From Pseudomonadota bacterium (GTDB lineage: Bacteria; Pseudomonadota; Gammaproteobacteria; Burkholderiales; Burkholderiaceae_B), in NCBI GenBank assembly GCA_023437255.1, contig JAEZGR010000121.1, forward strand, positions 1 to 10,176: a stretch of 10,176 nt of DNA, given 5' to 3'. The translations under genes were made by a program, and so were the position numbers. Each line of letters starts with the position of its first letter. Position 1 is the first letter of the stretch. Below are positions 6,957 through 10,176 of this stretch, one piece after another. The notes under the pieces are model-generated. The model was not told where the DNA came from. It was given only the letters and a program-made list of their open reading frames with translations, and searched no databases.

Positions 6957-6962
6957 ATTATA
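6957..6962 (-). promoter_or_regulatory. Candidate -10 (TATAAT) for nadK-recN
   Basis: The minus strand has an exact TATAAT 40 bp upstream of the nadK ATG. The nearest -35-like hexamer, TTGACG (6981-6976), is only 13 bp away, too close for a standard sigma-70 promoter, and the hexamers at 16-18 bp are poor. The rest of the 83-bp nadK-hrcA gap shows no heat-shock promoter. No clear hrcA promoter is visible. Confidence 0.35.
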
Positions 6963-6999
6963 GGGTCGCGCTTGGCGTCAATGCAGGGATATGGGATAT

Positions 7000-8010
7000 A
7001 TGGATGATCGAGCAAAAGCACTGCTGAAAGTGCTGATCGAGCGCTACATTGCCGACGGTCAGCCGGTGGGGTCGCGCACGCTTTCCAAAATGTTCGACCT
7101 GTCGCCGGCCACGATCCGCAATGTCATGGCGGACCTCGAGGATTCCGGCCTGATTCACAGCCCGCATACCTCGTCGGGCCGGGTGCCCACGCCCAAAGGT
7201 TATCGCCTGTTTGTCGACCGCTTGCTGGCCGTGCAGACCGTGCAGGTGTCGCCCGATGCCTGGTTCAAGCACAAGCTGCCCGCGGCCGATCCGGCGCGCG
7301 CGGTCACGGCTGCGGCGTCGTTGTTGTCGAACATGTCGCAGTTTGCAGGCGTGGTCATGGCCCCCAAGCGGTCGCAGATCTTCCGGCAGATCGAGTTCAT
7401 CCGGCTTTCCGAGCGGCGCGTGCTGCTCATCATTGTCACGCCCGAAGGCGATGTGCAGAACCGCATTCTGTCGGTCAAGCGCGATTACCTCGAGCAGGAG
7501 CTCATCGAGGCCAGCAACTTCTTCAACCAGCACTTCTCGGGCAAGTCGTTCGAGCAGGTGCGCGAGACCCTCAAGAATGAGCTGTCGTCGCTGCAGGCAG
7601 ACATTTCGCGTCTGATGCAGCTGGCGGTCGAGGCCGGCACGGCAGATCCCGACCTCGACGATGCCGTGGTGATCGCCGGTGAAAGCAAGCTGCTCGACGT
7701 GTCCGAGATCGCCTCTGACATGGACCGCCTGCGCCGCATGTTTCTGCTCTTCGAGAAAAAGACCGACCTGCTGCAGCTGCTCGACGTGTCGAGCCGCGCG
7801 CAGGGCGTGCAAATCTATATCGGCGGCGATTCCGAACTGGTGCCCATGGACGACGTGTCGGTGATCACCGCACCTTACGGTGTCGACGGCAAGGTGGTGG
7901 GCACGCTCGGGGTCATCGGGCCTTCGCGCATGGCCTATGAACGCGTCATTCCCATTGTGGATATCACGGCGCGCCTGTTGTCGAATGCCCTGAGCCACAA
8001 CGAAGCATGA
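7000..8010 (+). CDS. hrcA: Heat-inducible transcription repressor HrcA
   Basis: HrcA represses chaperone genes by binding CIRCE operators and needs GroEL to stay folded, so it is released on heat shock. The protein is 336 residues from this start. An N-terminal winged helix spans about 1-70 and includes [29 protein letters not shown] and [15 protein letters not shown]-like dimer domain follows, with [26 protein letters not shown] strands and the C-terminal [32 protein letters not shown] stretch in the last 50 residues or so. Two in-frame ATGs exist. ATG 7000 gives the family-typical start [10 protein letters not shown], with AGGGA (6985-6989) 10 nt upstream. ATG 6991 adds only MGY and has that AGGGA just 1 nt away. 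Its stop overlaps the hemH start (ATGA). Confidence 0.95.
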   Translation: MDDRAKALLKVLIERYIADGQPVGSRTLSKMFDLSPATIRNVMADLEDSGLIHSPHTSSGRVPTPKGYRLFVDRLLAVQTVQVSPDAWFKHKLPAADPARAVTAAASLLSNMSQFAGVVMAPKRSQIFRQIEFIRLSERRVLLIIVTPEGDVQNRILSVKRDYLEQELIEASNFFNQHFSGKSFEQVRETLKNELSSLQADISRLMQLAVEAGTADPDLDDAVVIAGESKLLDVSEIASDMDRLRRMFLLFEKKTDLLQLLDVSSRAQGVQIYIGGDSELVPMDDVSVITAPYGVDGKVVGTLGVIGPSRMAYERVIPIVDITARLLSNALSHNEA

Positions 8011-9053
8011 GTCTCCTTCCTTCCCGTTTTTTTGCCGAGCCCGCCGATCCGCATGCGCTGGTCACCGAGCCGCCGCCCCGGGGCGACAGCCTTCCTGGTG
8101 TGTTGTTTGTGAATCTGGGCACGCCCGACGAGCCCGAACCGGCCGCCATCCGCCGCTATCTGGCCGAGTTCCTTTCCGACCCGCGCGTCATCGAGATCCC
8201 GCAGCCCATCTGGCAGGTGATCCTGCGCCTGTTCATACTTCCGCGCCGGCCGCGTGCGCTCACGCCGCGCTATCGCGACATCTGGTGGAAGGACGGTTCG
8301 CCCCTGCTGGTGGCCAGCCGTCAGCAGGCCGAGGGGGTGCAGGAAGAGCTTGCGCGCCGCGGCGTCCGGGTTCACGCCGAGCTGGGCATGCGTTACGGTA
8401 ATCCTTCCATTGCCTCGGCCATGGACGCCCTGCGCGATGCGGGTTGCGAGCGCATTCTGATGGTGCCGCTGTACCCCCAGTACGCGGCCAGCACCACGGC
8501 CACGGCCGTCGATAAGGTGCACGAGTACGCCCGGCGGCGCCGCAATCAGCCTGAAATGCGCTTCATCAAGCGATTCCCCGCCGATCCGGGCTATATCGGG
8601 GCGCTGGCCGAATCGATTCGTGCCCATTGGCAGGAACACGGCAAGCCGGAGCGGCTGCTGCTCAGCTTTCACGGCATTCCGCGCGTCACGGTCGAGCAGG
8701 GCGACCCCTATCACCGTGACTGCATGGAAACGGTGATCGCCCTGAAACAGGCACTGGGCGACGACGCAGGCCTCGTGCACCATGCCTTCCAGAGCCGCTT
8801 TGGCGCGCAGGAATGGCTGCAGCCCTACACGGAACCCACGCTGCGTGAATGGGCGCGTTCGGGCGTGCGACGTGTCGATGCGATATGCCCGGGTTTTCTG
8901 GCCGACTGCCTCGAAACACTTGAAGAGATCCAGGTGGAATGCCGCGACGCCTTTCTTGAAGAGGGCGGCGAGGTCTTTCGCTACATCCCCTGTCTGAATG
9001 GCAGCCCGACCTGGGTGCGCGCGCTGGCCGACATCGTGCAGCGGAATCTCTGA
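8007..9053 (+). CDS. hemH: Ferrochelatase (HemH)
   Basis: Ferrochelatase inserts Fe(II) into protoporphyrin IX, the last step of protoheme synthesis, as a soluble or membrane-associated enzyme. The 348-residue protein shows [11 protein letters not shown] (33-43), PLYPQYA (154-160), the catalytic-histidine segment LSFHGIP (His222) and [14 protein letters not shown] (294-307) with the conserved acidic Glu303. It has an N-terminal extension of about 30 residues before the core, common in betaproteobacteria. The ATG at 8007 overlaps the hrcA stop by 4 bp (ATGA), indicating coupled translation with the heat-shock repressor. A 7-bp inverted repeat (9035-9041 and 9054-9060) brackets the stop codon without a T tract. 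Placing heme synthesis in an operon with hrcA is typical of this lineage. Confidence 0.97.
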   Translation: MSLLPSRFFAEPADPHALVTEPPPRGDSLPGVLFVNLGTPDEPEPAAIRRYLAEFLSDPRVIEIPQPIWQVILRLFILPRRPRALTPRYRDIWWKDGSPLLVASRQQAEGVQEELARRGVRVHAELGMRYGNPSIASAMDALRDAGCERILMVPLYPQYAASTTATAVDKVHEYARRRRNQPEMRFIKRFPADPGYIGALAESIRAHWQEHGKPERLLLSFHGIPRVTVEQGDPYHRDCMETVIALKQALGDDAGLVHHAFQSRFGAQEWLQPYTEPTLREWARSGVRRVDAICPGFLADCLETLEEIQVECRDAFLEEGGEVFRYIPCLNGSPTWVRALADIVQRNL

Positions 9054-9077
9054 CTGCACGAAATCCGGGGCCCGGCT

Positions 9078-9105
9078 CTTGAAACCCTGGCCGCCGCCCC
9101 CATTG
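9078..9105 (+). promoter_or_regulatory. Sigma-32 (RpoH) heat-shock promoter of grpE
   Basis: CTTGAAA (9078-9084) matches the sigma-32 -35 consensus exactly. After a 13-bp spacer, CCCCATTG (9098-9105) matches the -10 consensus CCCCATNT except at the last base. It lies in the gap between hemH and grpE, with the -10 ending 37 bp before the grpE ATG. This fits heat induction of the grpE-dnaK operon independently of hrcA-hemH. The consensus is established for E. coli and used in betaproteobacteria; the assignment here is by eye. Confidence 0.85.
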
Positions 9106-9142
9106 TTCCTGGATTGCATACTTCAGCGATTGGAGAACCTTT

Positions 9143-9742
9143 ATGTCTGCACCCCAGGAACCTGTTGATCCCAAGCAGGGAAACCAGAACCCGGACACTT
9201 CCGAACAACTCGAGGTCAATGAGGCGCCGGGCGCCGAGTCCGAGGCCGACGAAGGCCTCGTCCAGTTCGGTGCGCCCGCAGAGGATCTCGAAGCGAAGCT
9301 ATCCGAGGCGCAACAAGAGGTCGCCCGCTATCACGAGGAGCTGCTGCGCGCCCGCGCCGAAGTCGAGAACGTGCGCCGTCGCGCGCAGGAAGACGTCGCC
9401 AAGGCACGCAAGTTCGGCACTGAATCCTTTGCAGAAAGCCTGATTCCCGTGCGCGACAGCCTCGAAGCCGCGCTGGCACTCACCGACCAGACGGCCGAGG
9501 CCTGGAAGGAAGGCGTCGAGGCCACGCTGCGTCAGTTGAATGGCGCGTTCGAGCGCAATCAGATGAAGGAAGTGGCCCCCGCGCCGGGTGAGAAGTTCGA
9601 CCCGCATTTCCATCAGGCCATTTCCAACGTGCCCTCCGAGCTGCCCTCCGGCACCGTCGTGCAGGTCCTGCAGAAGGGCTACACGCTTGCCGATCGCGTG
9701 CTGCGGCCCGCACTTGTCATGGTTTCTGCCGGGCAGGCTTGA
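9143..9742 (+). CDS. grpE: Nucleotide exchange factor GrpE
   Basis: GrpE is the cytoplasmic dimeric cochaperone that releases ADP from DnaK and acts as a thermosensor. The 199-residue protein (E. coli 197) has an acidic, disordered N-terminus (about 1-45). A long dimerising helix (about 46-95) contains [15 protein letters not shown]. The C-terminal beta domain carries the signature FDPHFHQA (152-159) and the usual [18 protein letters not shown] ending. The ATG is preceded by GGAG at 7-nt spacing (9132-9135). A sigma-32-type promoter lies directly upstream. The gene comes immediately before dnaK, its partner. Its stop TGA is embedded in the -35 of a second heat-shock promoter for dnaK. Confidence 0.97.
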   Translation: MSAPQEPVDPKQGNQNPDTSEQLEVNEAPGAESEADEGLVQFGAPAEDLEAKLSEAQQEVARYHEELLRARAEVENVRRRAQEDVAKARKFGTESFAESLIPVRDSLEAALALTDQTAEAWKEGVEATLRQLNGAFERNQMKEVAPAPGEKFDPHFHQAISNVPSELPSGTVVQVLQKGYTLADRVLRPALVMVSAGQA

Positions 9743-9765
9743 AAACCGCGTGTGCGGCCCCAGAT
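9738..9765 (+). promoter_or_regulatory. Second sigma-32-type promoter, for dnaK, overlapping the grpE stop
   Basis: CTTGAAA (9738-9744) again matches the -35 consensus exactly. It is followed by a 13-bp spacer and CCCCAGAT (9758-9765), which matches CCCCATNT at every defined base but the sixth. The grpE stop TGA (9740-9742) is part of the -35. The -10 ends 49 bp before the dnaK ATG. The spacer equals that of the grpE promoter. Strength relative to the upstream promoter is unknown. Confidence 0.72.
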
Positions 9766-9793
9766 AGCAAGCATCCAGATCATTAACGAATAA

Positions 9794-10176
<383 letters not shown>

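Noticed and set aside
6957..6981. TTGACG plus TATAAT on the minus strand as a full sigma-70 promoter for nadK
   Set aside because: The spacer is only 13 bp. The TATAAT is kept as a weak -10 candidate, but the pair is not called as a promoter.

Overview
The window looks like ordinary core chromosome of a GC-rich betaproteobacterium, most likely Burkholderiales and perhaps Alcaligenaceae. The Fur and HrcA proteins resemble those I know from Bordetella-like genomes. The order dapB-bamE / fur / recN-nadK / hrcA-hemH / grpE-dnaK is a conserved betaproteobacterial block. The genus is an inference from recalled protein families; no search was run. I see no transposase, integrase, phage gene, CRISPR array or toxin system.

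Layout. Positions 1-1028 (+) hold the 3' end of an ABC-transporter ATPase gene, translationally overlapped (GTGA) by an enoyl-CoA hydratase/isomerase-family gene. Positions 1029-1408 carry no protein gene but hold a complete leftward tRNA unit: promoter, tRNA-Gly(GCC) and intrinsic terminator. They also hold a structured leader in front of murB. murB (1409-2452, +) converges with the bamE-dapB pair (3757-2479, -). fur (3899-4342, +) diverges from bamE and converges with nadK-recN (6916-4367, -). hrcA-hemH (7000-9053, +) diverges from nadK and has a 4-bp stop/start overlap. grpE (9143-9742, +) and the 5' end of dnaK (9815 onward, +) close the window.

Functions. murB and dapB feed cell-wall synthesis (UDP-MurNAc and meso-diaminopimelate/lysine), and bamE serves outer-membrane protein assembly. 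fur and hemH are iron/heme genes. recN acts in double-strand-break repair and nadK makes NADP. hrcA, grpE and dnaK are heat-shock regulation and chaperone genes.

The clearest regulatory signal is a pair of sigma-32-type promoters with identical 13-bp spacers, one before grpE and one before dnaK. The -35 of the second contains the grpE stop codon. No CIRCE operator was found by eye, although the gene for its repressor HrcA is present. Other points worth a look are catalytic-residue losses in the first two genes, a non-AUG start for murB, hairpins upstream of fur and at the fur/recN junction, and an apparently unoccupied tRNA-Gly that belongs to a known integration-site class. I did not find a new biological system here.
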